DNA of 64,000 nt from Thermoanaerobaculales bacterium (lineage in GTDB: Bacteria; Acidobacteriota; Thermoanaerobaculia; Thermoanaerobaculales; Sulfomarinibacteraceae): positions 249,306 to 313,305 of the forward strand of contig DAOPQC010000002.1 in NCBI GenBank assembly GCA_035358815.1. The letters run 5' to 3'. Position 1 is the first letter of the stretch. Each line of letters starts with the position of its first letter. The notes below the pieces were generated by a model, which searched no databases, was not told where the DNA came from, and saw only the letters and a program-made list of their open reading frames with translations. Shown piece by piece: positions 46,869 to 56,391 of this stretch. The translations under genes and the position numbers were made by a program.

Positions 46869-48233
46869 ATGACCGCGACCGACGGCGAGCGCTGGGCGAT
46901 CGTCGGCGGCGGCATCCTCGGCATGACCCTCGCCCTCCGGCTGGCTCAGCGCGGGTTATCGGTGAGCATCATCGAGCGCGCCGAGCAGCTCGGCGGGCTC
47001 GCCAGCGCCTGGCGCCTGGGCGACGTGGTGTGGGACCGCCACTACCACGTCACCCTGCTGTCGGACCGCCACACACGCGCGATCCTCGACGAGCTCGGTC
47101 TCGAGCAGGACATGCGATGGGTGCCGGCGCGAACCGGCTTCTACACCGGCGGCCGGCTCTACTCGATGTCGAGCGCGCTCGAGTTCCTGCTGTTTCCGCC
47201 GCTCGGACCGGTCAGCAAGGCGAGACTCGCCGCGACCATCCTCCACGCCTCGCGCCTGACCGACTGGAAGCCGCTCGAGAAGATCACGGTGGAGGACTGG
47301 CTGCGGACCTGGTCGGGCAACCGGACGTTCGAGAAGATCTGGCTGCCGCTGTTGCGCGCCAAGCTCGGCAACGCCTACACGAGGACCTCGGCGGCGTTCA
47401 TCTGGGCCACCATCCAGCGGATGTACGCGGCTCGTCGGTCAGGCCTGAAGCAGGAGCTGTTCGGCTATCTGCCCGGCGGCTACGCCCGCATGCTCGACGC
47501 GCTCCGCCGGCGGCTGGAGGAGGCCGGCGTGAACCTCTTCCTCGGCATGACCGTAGCCGCGGTCCGGAAGGAGCAGACGGGTGAGGTCTGCGTCGAGCTC
47601 GCCAGCGGCACCCGCATCCGCTTCGACCGGGTCGTGCTGACCGTGCCGGCGCCGATCGCGGCCCGGCTGTGCCCCGGCATCTCCGACGCAGAGCAGAAGC
47701 TCCTCGAGCAGGTGGAGTACCAGGGCATCGTGTGCGCCTCCCTGCTCTTGAAGAAGCCGCTCGCCGACTGCTACATCACCAACGTCACCGACGCGCGCTT
47801 CCCGTTCACGGCCGTGATCGAGATGTCGGCGCTGGTCGACCGCGAGCAGTTCGGCGGAAACGCCCTGGTCTACCTGCCGAGGTACCTCGCGAGCGACGAC
47901 CCAGGTTTCACCCTCCCCGACCACGAGTGGGGCGAGCGCGCGATCGAGGCCCTCTCCACCATGTACCCGGGCTTCAACCCGGAGGACGTGCTCGCCTTCC
48001 AGGTGTCGCGCGAGCGCCACGTCTACGCACTGCCGACTCTCGGCTACTCGCAGCGCGTGCCGGCGCTGCGCACCTCGTTGCCCGGCATCCACGTCGTCAA
48101 CTCGGCCCAGATCGTCAACGGCACCCTCAACGTCAACGAGACGGTGCGCCTTGCAGAGGAGTCAGTCGGCCTCTTGCTTTCGGATTCCACCGATCATGGC
48201 GCGGGGACTGGCCCGTGGCAGGCACCGCAATGA
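46869..48233 (+). CDS. FAD/NAD(P)-dependent amine-oxidase-like oxidoreductase of polysaccharide locus
   Basis: The start is ATG 46869 (MTATDGERWAIVGGGILGMTLALRLAQRG). The protein has 454 residues. The dinucleotide-binding motif GGGILGMTLALRLAQRG is at 11-27, followed by the second ADP-binding part (IIERAEQLGGLASAW) and VVWDRHYHVTL; VHVVNSAQIVNGTLNVNETV near the end is the FAD-contacting C-terminus of the amine-oxidase/protoporphyrinogen-oxidase superfamily. UDP-galactopyranose mutase-like enzymes and the uncharacterised FAD proteins of exopolysaccharide loci share this layout; I cannot name the substrate. The stop overlaps the deacetylase start (ATGA at 48230), so the two are translationally coupled and may act on the same polymer or lipid-linked intermediate. 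Confidence 0.75.
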   Translation: MTATDGERWAIVGGGILGMTLALRLAQRGLSVSIIERAEQLGGLASAWRLGDVVWDRHYHVTLLSDRHTRAILDELGLEQDMRWVPARTGFYTGGRLYSMSSALEFLLFPPLGPVSKARLAATILHASRLTDWKPLEKITVEDWLRTWSGNRTFEKIWLPLLRAKLGNAYTRTSAAFIWATIQRMYAARRSGLKQELFGYLPGGYARMLDALRRRLEEAGVNLFLGMTVAAVRKEQTGEVCVELASGTRIRFDRVVLTVPAPIAARLCPGISDAEQKLLEQVEYQGIVCASLLLKKPLADCYITNVTDARFPFTAVIEMSALVDREQFGGNALVYLPRYLASDDPGFTLPDHEWGERAIEALSTMYPGFNPEDVLAFQVSRERHVYALPTLGYSQRVPALRTSLPGIHVVNSAQIVNGTLNVNETVRLAEESVGLLLSDSTDHGAGTGPWQAPQ

Positions 48234-49216
48234 CCAGGCAGCTCCCGATCTGCAGCCTCTCGCTCGACCTGGACAACCAGTGGTCGTACATGAAGACGCA
48301 CGGGGATGCCGGGTGGGAGTCGTTTCCGTCCTACCTCGACCTCGTGGTGCCGCGCGCCCTCGAGATCCTGGACCGCTTCGGCTGGACGATCACCTTCTTC
48401 ATCGTCGGCCAGGACGCCGCGCTCGAGAAGAACCGCGAGGCGCTGCAGGCCATCGCCGCGGCCGGTCATGAGATCGGCAACCACAGCTTCAACCACGAGC
48501 CCTGGCTGCACCTCTACACCAAACAGCGGGTCGCCGATGAGATCAGCCGCGCCGAGGAAGCCATCAAGTCCGCCACCGGCCACCACCCCCGCGGCTTCCG
48601 CGGCCCCGGCTACACCTTCTCGCGGACCACCCTCGAGGTCCTCGCGGAGCGCGGCTACCTCTACGACGCCTCCACCCTCCCCACCTACCTCGGCCCCCTC
48701 GCCCGCGCTTACTTCTTCCACGCCTCCAAGAACCTGACCACCGAAGAGCGGCGGCAGCGAAGCCTCCTATTCGGTGGTTTCCGCGACGGCCTGCAGCCTC
48801 TGAAGCCGTTTCTCCGGAAAGTCGGCGGAGGCCAACTTCTCGAGATCCCTGTCACAACGCTTCCGATCCTCAAGCTTCCCTTCCACTTCAGCTACCTGCT
48901 CTACATCGCCACCTACTCCCCTACCCTCTCCCTGCTCTACTTCCGCAGCGCACTTGCCCTTTGCCGCGCCATGCGCGTCGAGCCCTCGCTCCTCCTTCAC
49001 CCCCTCGACTTCCTCGGCAGCGACGACGTTCCCCAGCTTGCGTTCTTCCCTGCCATGAACCTCGATGCCGGACGCAAGGCCGACTCGCTCGGCAGCCTCC
49101 TGCGAGTCCTCGTTTCGCGGCACTCGGTAGTGACGATGTCAGTGCACTCGAAGCGGTGTCTCACCTCCCGCGAGTTGCCCATCCGCTCGCCTGCCGAGCT
49201 CGACCCGAAGGGCTGA
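48230..49216 (+). CDS. Polysaccharide deacetylase (NodB-like)
   Basis: The protein has 328 residues and no signal peptide. NodB-like motifs are intact: an N-terminal SLDLDNQW (Asp pair), ITFFIVGQDA, the metal-binding GHEIGNHSFNHE (H-S-x-x-H) and HHPRGFRGPGYTFS with the substrate Arg; a longer C-terminal half with hydrophobic segments (FSYLLYIATYSPTLSLLYF) may contact the membrane, and HPLDFLG carries a likely catalytic His. It should remove acyl (usually N-acetyl) groups from a sugar in a polymer or lipid-linked precursor. It overlaps the FAD enzyme gene by 4 bp and ends the plus-strand operon. The gene on the far side is convergent. Confidence 0.8.
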   Translation: MTRQLPICSLSLDLDNQWSYMKTHGDAGWESFPSYLDLVVPRALEILDRFGWTITFFIVGQDAALEKNREALQAIAAAGHEIGNHSFNHEPWLHLYTKQRVADEISRAEEAIKSATGHHPRGFRGPGYTFSRTTLEVLAERGYLYDASTLPTYLGPLARAYFFHASKNLTTEERRQRSLLFGGFRDGLQPLKPFLRKVGGGQLLEIPVTTLPILKLPFHFSYLLYIATYSPTLSLLYFRSALALCRAMRVEPSLLLHPLDFLGSDDVPQLAFFPAMNLDAGRKADSLGSLLRVLVSRHSVVTMSVHSKRCLTSRELPIRSPAELDPKG

Positions 49217-49332
49217 CCGAATTGTCGCGTGCCGCCAAATCGGACGCGGCACCGCCGTCGGGAAAGTGCCGCGAACCTCAGAGAAGACGAGATGGCCATC
49301 GACTCAGGGGCCCACTCTGTTCGAGACGGCGC
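49217..49332. other. Gap between convergent genes
   Basis: 116 bp with one inverted repeat (GTGCCGC...GCGGCAC, about 49232-49255) but no T-run, so a terminator is not proven. Confidence 0.3.
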
Positions 49333-50928
49333 TCACTCACGCCCCTGAGCCGAAGCCTTCTCCGGTGAGAACCGATAGACATACCTTGGGAATCCGTGTT
49401 CATAACGCACTCGCAACACACCCAAGCTGGAGTAGTACTCTCCGAAATCCTCTTCAACGACATAGCAGTCGTCCAAGAACGCCAGCCAGGGATAGTAGGT
49501 CAGAGGAAAGTACGCGAGGATGAAGGCCTCCCCCTCCGGGTGGATCACCGGATCAAGAAGGCGCCGAGTGTTCGGGTGATTTCGAGTGTCCTTCCCGGGG
49601 CCTCGAATCATGTCTTCCAAAGCGACCCAGTGGGCGGTCGGAAAGAGCGTGTAATCCCGCTGCAGCTCGCCGATGGACGGTGCATAGACGGGACCAGGGA
49701 GCCTTTTCAACATCTCCACCAACTCGCCGTACTTGCGGGTGCTGTCGCTCGGGACAACGACCAACGCGGGGTCATAGATCAGAACTCCGAAGCTCACTGC
49801 AAGGACCAGTTCGACCAATGACCGTGCGCTCGAGCGAACCACGTTCTGTTCAATCGCCGCGAAACAGGTCACCGCGAACACGATGAACCACACACCCATT
49901 GGAATGAGATTGTTGTACGACGAACCGGGATCCAGCGCTCCCAGGGCGCCACACAGCACTGCGGGCACGAATTGGACAGCCCAGACATCGAGTTCTTCAC
50001 GCCGCTTCAACAACACCCACGCGCCGTACCCGGCAGCGGACAGCGACATCAACGGCGAGAATTTCAACACCCACCCGACGAAAGTCCTGAAGGTGCCGAG
50101 GCTGAGCTCCATCCATCCTCGGGGCATCTCCCAGGTGAAGTAGACGAAATCGGATCCAAAGAGGGCTGGCCCCGCAACGAAGTACAACACCGGCCCGAGC
50201 CCGGCTGCCACCACCCAGTACGGCACGGATCGCTTCAATCCCTCGCGCCAGGTCAGGTACAGCACGCCCCCGACGGCAAACCAGGCGCCGTGCTGCTTGA
50301 ACCAGAAGGCCGCGACGAGGATGACCACACCCAGAAGATTCCAGGCCATGGATCGTCTGAGGGCGATGATGCTCGTCCCCAGAAGGACTGAGAAGAGCAT
50401 CCACATATCCGCATGGGCAACATCAAAGAAATGGTCCATGGCGTGATACGAAGCCGCAAACAACCCGACCGAAATCAACGTCCACCATGCGGAGCCGGTC
50501 TTCGTCCTGACAACCCTGGCAATGATGACAACGCTGCCGATCGTACCGATGATCGTGAGTACCCGGAGAGTCGAAAGACTCGCTCCGAACACCCACGTGA
50601 ACGGAACAGCCATCACGTAGTAGAGAGGATTGTACGAGAGGGGGACATACGCCGGGGTCGGGCTCGGGTAGATCGGCGCCATGGATATCGCGCGCCGAAC
50701 GTGCTGCAGAATCGTCCCCTCCATGATCTCGAGATTGAGCGGGAAACCCACATGGTTGAACCACAGAAAAAGAACGAACACTATGTTCCAGACCGCGAAA
50801 CCGGTCAGCACGACCCTGAGAACACTCAGCTTGGTCCAGGGAGTGCGCCTCCTGATGAGGCAGCCCACTATCAAGAGAAGACAGCCCGCTGCCAGCGAGA
50901 TCGTGCTCAGGAAGATGAGGTTCTTCAT
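49333..50928 (-). CDS. Polytopic membrane protein, GT39/ArnT-like (GT-C fold) glycosyltransferase candidate
   Basis: The protein has 531 residues with about eleven membrane helices up to about residue 390 and a soluble C-terminal domain. The N-terminus contains a membrane helix and then FNHVGFPLNLEIMEGTILQHVRRA; the acidic residue in the first periplasmic loop and the following YVPLSYNPLYYVM correspond to the loop-1 Asp/Glu and PPL-type motif of GT-C glycosyltransferases that use polyprenyl-phosphate sugars. The C-terminal part (VPSDSTRKYGELVEMLKRLPGPVYA and later) resembles the periplasmic end of such proteins. Donor and acceptor are unknown. It is the last gene of a minus-strand operon with the acyltransferase (6 bp gap). 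Confidence 0.65.
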   Translation of the reverse strand: MKNLIFLSTISLAAGCLLLIVGCLIRRRTPWTKLSVLRVVLTGFAVWNIVFVLFLWFNHVGFPLNLEIMEGTILQHVRRAISMAPIYPSPTPAYVPLSYNPLYYVMAVPFTWVFGASLSTLRVLTIIGTIGSVVIIARVVRTKTGSAWWTLISVGLFAASYHAMDHFFDVAHADMWMLFSVLLGTSIIALRRSMAWNLLGVVILVAAFWFKQHGAWFAVGGVLYLTWREGLKRSVPYWVVAAGLGPVLYFVAGPALFGSDFVYFTWEMPRGWMELSLGTFRTFVGWVLKFSPLMSLSAAGYGAWVLLKRREELDVWAVQFVPAVLCGALGALDPGSSYNNLIPMGVWFIVFAVTCFAAIEQNVVRSSARSLVELVLAVSFGVLIYDPALVVVPSDSTRKYGELVEMLKRLPGPVYAPSIGELQRDYTLFPTAHWVALEDMIRGPGKDTRNHPNTRRLLDPVIHPEGEAFILAYFPLTYYPWLAFLDDCYVVEEDFGEYYSSLGVLRVRYEHGFPRYVYRFSPEKASAQGRE

Positions 50929-50934
50929 CGTTCC

Positions 50935-53241
50935 CTATTCCTTGATCGGGTCGAAGTAGCCGGCGTCCATCAGCGCCTGTAGAAGGTACGTGGCAACAAC
51001 CTCGTGGCCCGTCGCGGTCCAGTGCATGTTCCTGGGCTGATATGGACACTCGCTGCCGCCTGCTCGCATGACCGGGAGCAGATCGTAGAACGCAATGCCC
51101 AGTCGCTTGGCGATCTCGCGCGTCAGTCTCTGCGGCCGCTCCTGGTCATATTCCTCAGGGTTGCCCAGGTCGACATGCCGCGGATAGTACGCGAGGTCGT
51201 CATGGTCGCAGACCTGAACCGGAGCCGGGATCATCGCGATCGCGACCTTCGCTTTCAGAGTCTCGGCCGTGTTCGCCACCCGCGCGAGACACTCCTCAGC
51301 AGCGTCTCGGCCGCGGGTGCTCCATTCAGGGTCCCCTCTCTCCAGGAATCGGAAGTTCCCCAAGTAGTAGCCGTAGGAGTTGGGCCGGTCGCGGAACACC
51401 TCCTCGAGCCTTCCTCGCAGCTTCACCCCGATCAAGTGGCGCAGATGCGACAACTTGAGAATCGACTCGAGACTGTCTGACCGAGGGCGCTCAAATCCGA
51501 TCTCCTGACGGACCTTGTCATCGCTCTCCAGAACGTCAGCGTAGTCGTTGACGAAGAACCCGATCATGATGAGATCCGGTTGGAACTGCGGGGCGAACCT
51601 TTCGACGATCTCGGCATACTGCCTCGGGCCGTAGCCTGAGATCGCGAAGTTCATGACCTCGATCTTGCGCTCGCCGAGCTCGGCCGACAGCTTGCGCTCC
51701 AGGATCCGCGGCCAGCTCCGTTCGGTGTCGACGCCCTCGGCGCTCGTGAATGCGTCGCCGGTCGTCAGAATCCTGTAGGTCCCGGGGGATCTCTCACGGG
51801 GATACTCGGGGCCCGGGAAGCCGAGTGAGTTTGCCGTCACCGTGTAGTCATAGCTTTCCCAGCGGAGGTGAGTCACCGCCGAGGGGCGAAGTCGCCAGCC
51901 GAAGTCCGGGTCAGGATCCAGAGCGGGCCGCTCGCCCCATCCACTGTCGGCGAAGGTCTCTTGGGGCCATCGACATCTGATGCTCAGCTCGATGCCGACG
52001 AGGAGGCTCATCGCCAAGGCAGCTGCCGCCGCGCAGGTGAGCGCCGTCCGCCACTCTCCTATCCGCACCCTCACCCGGCCGAGGAGGCCGAGCGCGCTCG
52101 AGACGCCAAACTCGAGCACGCGCGCTCCCGCGATCGTCAGAGCCGCCGCACCGATGAGGCCGCCCACGATTCTCCAGCCACCATCTGTGAGCCCCCGGGG
52201 AATCGCCAGCGACACGGCGGGCTCGTGAACCAGGTACAGGGCGTAGGAATGAACACCGACCCACGCCACTGCCCCCTTGCCAGCAGGGTTCCATCTCTCG
52301 ATTCTCTGAAGGGCGCCGTAAAGGAGCACGAACGCACTTGCCCCGAGGAGGACCGGTGCGAGCGTCATTCCGATCAGCGAGAACGACAGGACCAGCCCGA
52401 CCGCGTAGCCGAGCACGGCGACTGTCGCGCTGGCAGGGTGCCGGAGCCGCGTGTCGGTAGCGTTTCGGTCGTGAAACATCCACCAGGCGAGACACACACC
52501 CAGCGTGAACTCGGGCAACCGCGTCACGAAGATTGCCCCGCGTTGCCACGGATCGAGATACTCAGTGAAGACGGCGAGGCCAACTCCCCTGATCGTGAGC
52601 GCACAAACGCACGAGACAACGAGAACTCGCAGCGGGCCGACCCGCCTGAGGCCTTCCCAGATCAAGGGGTACACAAGGTATAGCTGGAGTATGAGGCCAA
52701 TGAACCACCACGAAGAAACCAGAAAGTAGAACAGCGGGCCCGTCACTCGGATCCCGAGCGCACTCAGCGCGAACTTGACCACCTCCAGCGATCGACTGTT
52801 CGCCAGGAAGATGATTGCGCCCAGTGCAAAAAGGTGGACGGCCCACCAGAGCGGATAGATTCTCGCTAGCCTGCGCCGGTAGAAGTCCGCGGCCGGGAAG
52901 GACTCCTCGCCGCACCGTCCGAGGATCCCCCAGGTCAGGGCAAACCCGCTGACAATCAAGAACAGCTGGACTCCCTGGTCACCGGTCCAGCCCAGGTAGC
53001 GAAGAACGTTGAGTGGGATGTCCCAGTGCCCGTGCCCGGCGACCGGAGCGAGCTGGCCAATCCGGGTCTCCAGCGGGGGCCAATCCGCTGTGGGATTCGC
53101 CATGTACGGAAACCCGAAGATCCGTTCCACGGCGTGATTCAGGAAGATCCAGACCAGGGCGAGCCCCTTGAGGCGGTCAACCCAGGTCAGCGTTCCGCGT
53201 CCTGACACCTCTCGGCTCTCACCTGAGGCGATCATCCCCAT
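50935..53241 (-). CDS. OafA-like membrane acyltransferase with degenerate C-terminal SGNH domain
   Basis: The protein has 768 residues. Residues 15-390 form an acyltransferase-3 domain of ten or so helices, starting TWVDRLKGLALVWIFLNHAVERIFG (with the conserved His of the first helix) and with RRLARIYPLWW. Residues 440-768 are an SGNH-like domain (ILTTGDAFTSAEGV, MNFAISGYGPRQY, FFVNDYAD, HWTATGHEVVA), as in peptidoglycan or O-antigen acetyltransferases. The expected catalytic Ser after GD is Ala (A497), and the Asp two residues before the final His is Asn (N738, H740), so the canonical triad is missing. The protein may still transfer acyl groups through the membrane domain. It lies 1 bp downstream of the radical SAM gene and 6 bp upstream of the GT-C-like gene. 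Confidence 0.8.
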   Translation of the reverse strand: MGMIASGESREVSGRGTLTWVDRLKGLALVWIFLNHAVERIFGFPYMANPTADWPPLETRIGQLAPVAGHGHWDIPLNVLRYLGWTGDQGVQLFLIVSGFALTWGILGRCGEESFPAADFYRRRLARIYPLWWAVHLFALGAIIFLANSRSLEVVKFALSALGIRVTGPLFYFLVSSWWFIGLILQLYLVYPLIWEGLRRVGPLRVLVVSCVCALTIRGVGLAVFTEYLDPWQRGAIFVTRLPEFTLGVCLAWWMFHDRNATDTRLRHPASATVAVLGYAVGLVLSFSLIGMTLAPVLLGASAFVLLYGALQRIERWNPAGKGAVAWVGVHSYALYLVHEPAVSLAIPRGLTDGGWRIVGGLIGAAALTIAGARVLEFGVSSALGLLGRVRVRIGEWRTALTCAAAAALAMSLLVGIELSIRCRWPQETFADSGWGERPALDPDPDFGWRLRPSAVTHLRWESYDYTVTANSLGFPGPEYPRERSPGTYRILTTGDAFTSAEGVDTERSWPRILERKLSAELGERKIEVMNFAISGYGPRQYAEIVERFAPQFQPDLIMIGFFVNDYADVLESDDKVRQEIGFERPRSDSLESILKLSHLRHLIGVKLRGRLEEVFRDRPNSYGYYLGNFRFLERGDPEWSTRGRDAAEECLARVANTAETLKAKVAIAMIPAPVQVCDHDDLAYYPRHVDLGNPEEYDQERPQRLTREIAKRLGIAFYDLLPVMRAGGSECPYQPRNMHWTATGHEVVATYLLQALMDAGYFDPIKE

Positions 53242-53242
53242 T

Positions 53243-54595
53243 TCACCAACACGCTTTCTTGAGATAGGCCACTGCGGCTCGTCGATGTTGCCAGCAGAAA
53301 CGCAGGAAACCCAGGTACCGGTGATTCCGCAGCGGGACCTTCAGGTACCCGATCAACTGCAGTCGTTCCATCCTCCTTCGAGAGAGGCTCGTCAGCTCGA
53401 GGGCGTTTCCGAGCTGTTTGTTGTAGTCCGCCCATTCACCCGACAGCAGCCGGTACCCGCCCCGACCCGTCTTGACCATCTCCGCCACCTCGGTGCCGGG
53501 GTAGGGAACCATCAGTCCGATTGCGTTGACGTCGGCGTTGAGCTTCACGGCGAAGTCGATCGTCTGCATCGCCGTCTCCCAGGTTTCGTCGGGGTGCCCG
53601 ATGATGAAGTTGGCGCCCACCTTCAGGCCAGCTTGTTTCGTCAATCGAACGGCTTCCTCGACCCGCTCAAGTGCCAGCCCCTTCCTGATCCGCACCATCA
53701 CATCACTGCTCCCGGTCTCAACGCCGTAGTCGACATAGCAGAACCCCGCCTCCTTCATCTTCTTGAGAAGCTCGACGTCGACGTGGTCTGCCCTCATCGA
53801 GGCTACCTTCCTTGCCCGGTGAAGACCCTCGTCACGGATCAGATCCAGCAGGCGGACCGCACGCCGTCGGTTGATGCCGAATGTCTCGTCGTTGAACTTG
53901 ACGATGCGAGGGTGAAACCTCTCGATGCTTGCGAGCTCTTTGATGACATTCTCGGGTGAACGTTCTCTCACCGCTGTTCGCCCATAGGGCGACATGCAGA
54001 AGATGCAGTGGTAGGGACAACCTCTGGCCGTGATGACGTGGTACTCCCTGCACGCCGGATACCGCGAGTAGTCCGGAAAGGGCAGTAGATCGAGATTGTC
54101 GGTCCACGGCCTGGAGGGGTTCACAACCACGTCCTCACCGGACCTGTAGGCCACTCCCTCGATTCCGTCCAGTCGTGATCCCACCCGGATGGCACCGACA
54201 AGCTCGGCGAGGGTGACCTCCCCCTCGCCGTGAACCAAGACATCGAACGAGGGGAAATCCCTGAGGGTCTCGGCGGGCAGCGCGGTCGCGTGCACCCCGC
54301 CAATGACTGTGGTTATCTTCGGTCTCCTGGTCTTGATCAGGTCCGCCAGCTTTCCGGCCTCTGAGATCTCGTGTGTCATCGCAGAGAAGCCGACGATGTC
54401 GTACGGACCCTTCGCGATCCTCCTCGCCAGGGAGCTCGACGACAGCCTCTCCAGCTTCGCGTCAATGACGTCGCACTCCAGACCTCGCGCCATGATCGAA
54501 GCTGCCACGTACCCGATGCCCATGTGCGGGTAGTCGGGAAGGTCGTGGGACTCGGCCCTACGAGGGGCCGGTGTGTTCACAAGGGCGCACCTCAA
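53243..54595 (-). CDS. B12-binding radical SAM protein of polysaccharide locus
   Basis: I place the start at TTG 54595 because GGGAGG lies about 9 nt upstream and the product begins at a typical position (LRCALVNTPAPRR, then GIGYVAASI); the open frame continues to 54973 but encodes no recognisable sequence. The protein has 450 residues. The N-terminal cobalamin-binding domain (residues 1-140; GPYDIVGFSAMTHEIS and VIGGVHATALP) precedes the radical SAM core with C-x3-C-x2-C in CPYHCIFC and the glycine-rich VDYGVETGSSDVM. The C-terminal region is short. Class B enzymes of this kind methylate unactivated carbons or phosphinates, or rearrange carbon skeletons; here the substrate may be a sugar, lipid carrier or polymer. 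First gene of the minus-strand operon, divergent from the GT87-like gene. Confidence 0.85.
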   Translation of the reverse strand: MRCALVNTPAPRRAESHDLPDYPHMGIGYVAASIMARGLECDVIDAKLERLSSSSLARRIAKGPYDIVGFSAMTHEISEAGKLADLIKTRRPKITTVIGGVHATALPAETLRDFPSFDVLVHGEGEVTLAELVGAIRVGSRLDGIEGVAYRSGEDVVVNPSRPWTDNLDLLPFPDYSRYPACREYHVITARGCPYHCIFCMSPYGRTAVRERSPENVIKELASIERFHPRIVKFNDETFGINRRRAVRLLDLIRDEGLHRARKVASMRADHVDVELLKKMKEAGFCYVDYGVETGSSDVMVRIRKGLALERVEEAVRLTKQAGLKVGANFIIGHPDETWETAMQTIDFAVKLNADVNAIGLMVPYPGTEVAEMVKTGRGGYRLLSGEWADYNKQLGNALELTSLSRRRMERLQLIGYLKVPLRNHRYLGFLRFCWQHRRAAVAYLKKACW

Positions 54596-55053
54596 CCCCG
54601 GTGTCCTCCCCCCGGCATGTGGCGGACTGCCGTAGTAATTAGATTCTATCCGAGCCGCGCCCAGGGCCGCTGAACCGAGCCGCGCATCCCGGAAGGACAG
54701 TCGGCTTTCTCCCCACCCGACGAAGGTTGATGCCGGACTCCGCGGCACGACGCAGAGCCACCCCATCCCTCCGTGGTCAGGGTATGTGCGAGGGGGCGTC
54801 CATCGCGAATGGTGGCCACAGCGACAGGCTCGCCTGCGATTTAGGGCCGCGCTGGGCCTGTGCCCCGGTTCACCAGTACCAAGTCCAATCCGCGGCGCTA
54901 CGATCGGTTCACCGGCCGAATTCGACCGACGCATCTGGACGGTCAATGACCAAGAGGACTGTGTTAGCTTCATGTGGAGCCGCTGACGTCACATGGGTCG
55001 ACGACCGAGTCTGCGACGCTGTCCATACGGAAGATCTTGAACGGAGCTCATAC
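54596..55053. other. Divergent intergenic region (458 bp)
   Basis: This region lies between the radical SAM gene (minus) and the GT87-like gene (plus). A perfect GGTCAATGACC palindrome at 54941-54951 could be a regulator site. No gene is convincing; the open frames here are low-complexity continuations of the flanking genes. Confidence 0.4.
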
Positions 55054-56391
55054 ATGGCCAAGGGCGACGATTGCAGCATCCAAGTCGAGAATGCTGACAG
55101 GTTGCCCAGCAGATCTGCGCGGCGATGGCGAGCTGCGCTGTCCATCATCGCGTTCCTCCTCGCCGTGATTGTCCCGGCGGTTCGTGTTTCTCGCCACATG
55201 AACATCCCCGGGACGAGAGTGGACCCGGATCATTGGGCGCTGGTGGATTTTCGCGACAACGTCTACTACCCGGCGAAAGCGTTCCTCAGCGGCGGCAATC
55301 CATACGACCGGGAGACCCACGTCGCGACTTACCCAGTCCGGGTGCGCTTCCCCCCGTACACACCACTCTTCCTGCTGGCCCATGCTCCCTTCGGCTTGCT
55401 ACCTCAAGGTGCTTCACAGCTCGTCTACTTCGTGCTGACGATTGCGTTGACGGTTTTCCTCGCACATCTCACCCTGAGAATCTGCGGTAGTCATTCGACG
55501 CTGTACTCGGTTCTGGGAATTGCGGCTATGGCTCTCCTCAGTCGACCCGGGCACTGGAACCTCACGCTCGGACAAGTGACATTGGAGTTCGTGATCCTCG
55601 CGTACGTAGCGCTCCATTTCGGCGCCCGAGCGCCGCTGGTGTCTGGTTTGGCGCTTGCAGCTGCCACCATGAAAGCGACAATCGCCCTCCCTCTCGTGAT
55701 CCTGATGATCTGCTGTCGGTACTGGAGGTCGGTTGCCATCGGGACGTGCATCGCCGTACTCGCGACGTTACCGCCCACGCTTGTGCTCGTGAGCTCGGCT
55801 GGAGGAGTCAGCGCTCTCGCAGACAGCTTCCTGGACAGTGCTGCAGTGTTCCAGGATGACGAATCCGCAAACCCTGTTCTCAGCTCTTCCCGGATCGATG
55901 CGGTCGCGTTGGTGAGCAGGCTGCATTGGAAGTCCGCAGGACCTGCAGCTCAGGCCGGCATCCTGGTGTTCGTAGTCGGCACGGCATGCGCGGCAATCAG
56001 GCGGGTGCGCCTCGCCGCTTCTGGGCGCGAGGCCGACTTGTATTGTTTCTCCATCGCCACTCTCGCGATCCTGGTTCCACTGTACCAACAGCTGTACGGC
56101 GCCCTCCTGCTCGTCTTGCCGATGACGGCGCTCGTCATCAACCGCTGGGCGCCGGCTCAGGTGTCTCGCGCACGCTCCTTGAGGACGGCCCTGATCATCT
56201 TGCTCGCCGTGCCGGCAGTCAACCAACTCATCGCATTCCGGGTGCTGCAGCAACTGAAAGTTGTACCGGGCGCTTGGACCTTCGCGGTTTCGATCAACCG
56301 GATCACCCTGATCTTGGCGCTGAGCCTGTACGTGGTCTCGGCATTCAAGTACATCAAACCCGCCCCTCCAAGCGCTACGGCGGTGACGTGA
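55054..56391 (+). CDS. Polytopic membrane mannosyltransferase-like protein (GT87/DUF2029-like)
   Basis: The start is ATG 55054 behind GGAG; frames upstream are not used. The protein has 445 residues. An N-terminal tail of about 25 residues is followed by a membrane helix (27-45) and about nine more helices. The first periplasmic loop carries DFRDNVYYPAKAFLSGGNPYD and then YPPYTPLF-like RFPPYTPLFLLAHAPFGLLP, the arrangement of GT87 (DUF2029) enzymes, which use polyprenyl-phosphomannose as donor in actinobacterial PimE. The charged D/R pair in loop 1 would be the catalytic and substrate-binding residues. Its stop overlaps the next start (GTGA at 56388), so the two membrane proteins are translationally coupled. 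Sugar and acceptor are unknown. Confidence 0.75.
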   Translation: MAKGDDCSIQVENADRLPSRSARRWRAALSIIAFLLAVIVPAVRVSRHMNIPGTRVDPDHWALVDFRDNVYYPAKAFLSGGNPYDRETHVATYPVRVRFPPYTPLFLLAHAPFGLLPQGASQLVYFVLTIALTVFLAHLTLRICGSHSTLYSVLGIAAMALLSRPGHWNLTLGQVTLEFVILAYVALHFGARAPLVSGLALAAATMKATIALPLVILMICCRYWRSVAIGTCIAVLATLPPTLVLVSSAGGVSALADSFLDSAAVFQDDESANPVLSSSRIDAVALVSRLHWKSAGPAAQAGILVFVVGTACAAIRRVRLAASGREADLYCFSIATLAILVPLYQQLYGALLLVLPMTALVINRWAPAQVSRARSLRTALIILLAVPAVNQLIAFRVLQQLKVVPGAWTFAVSINRITLILALSLYVVSAFKYIKPAPPSATAVT

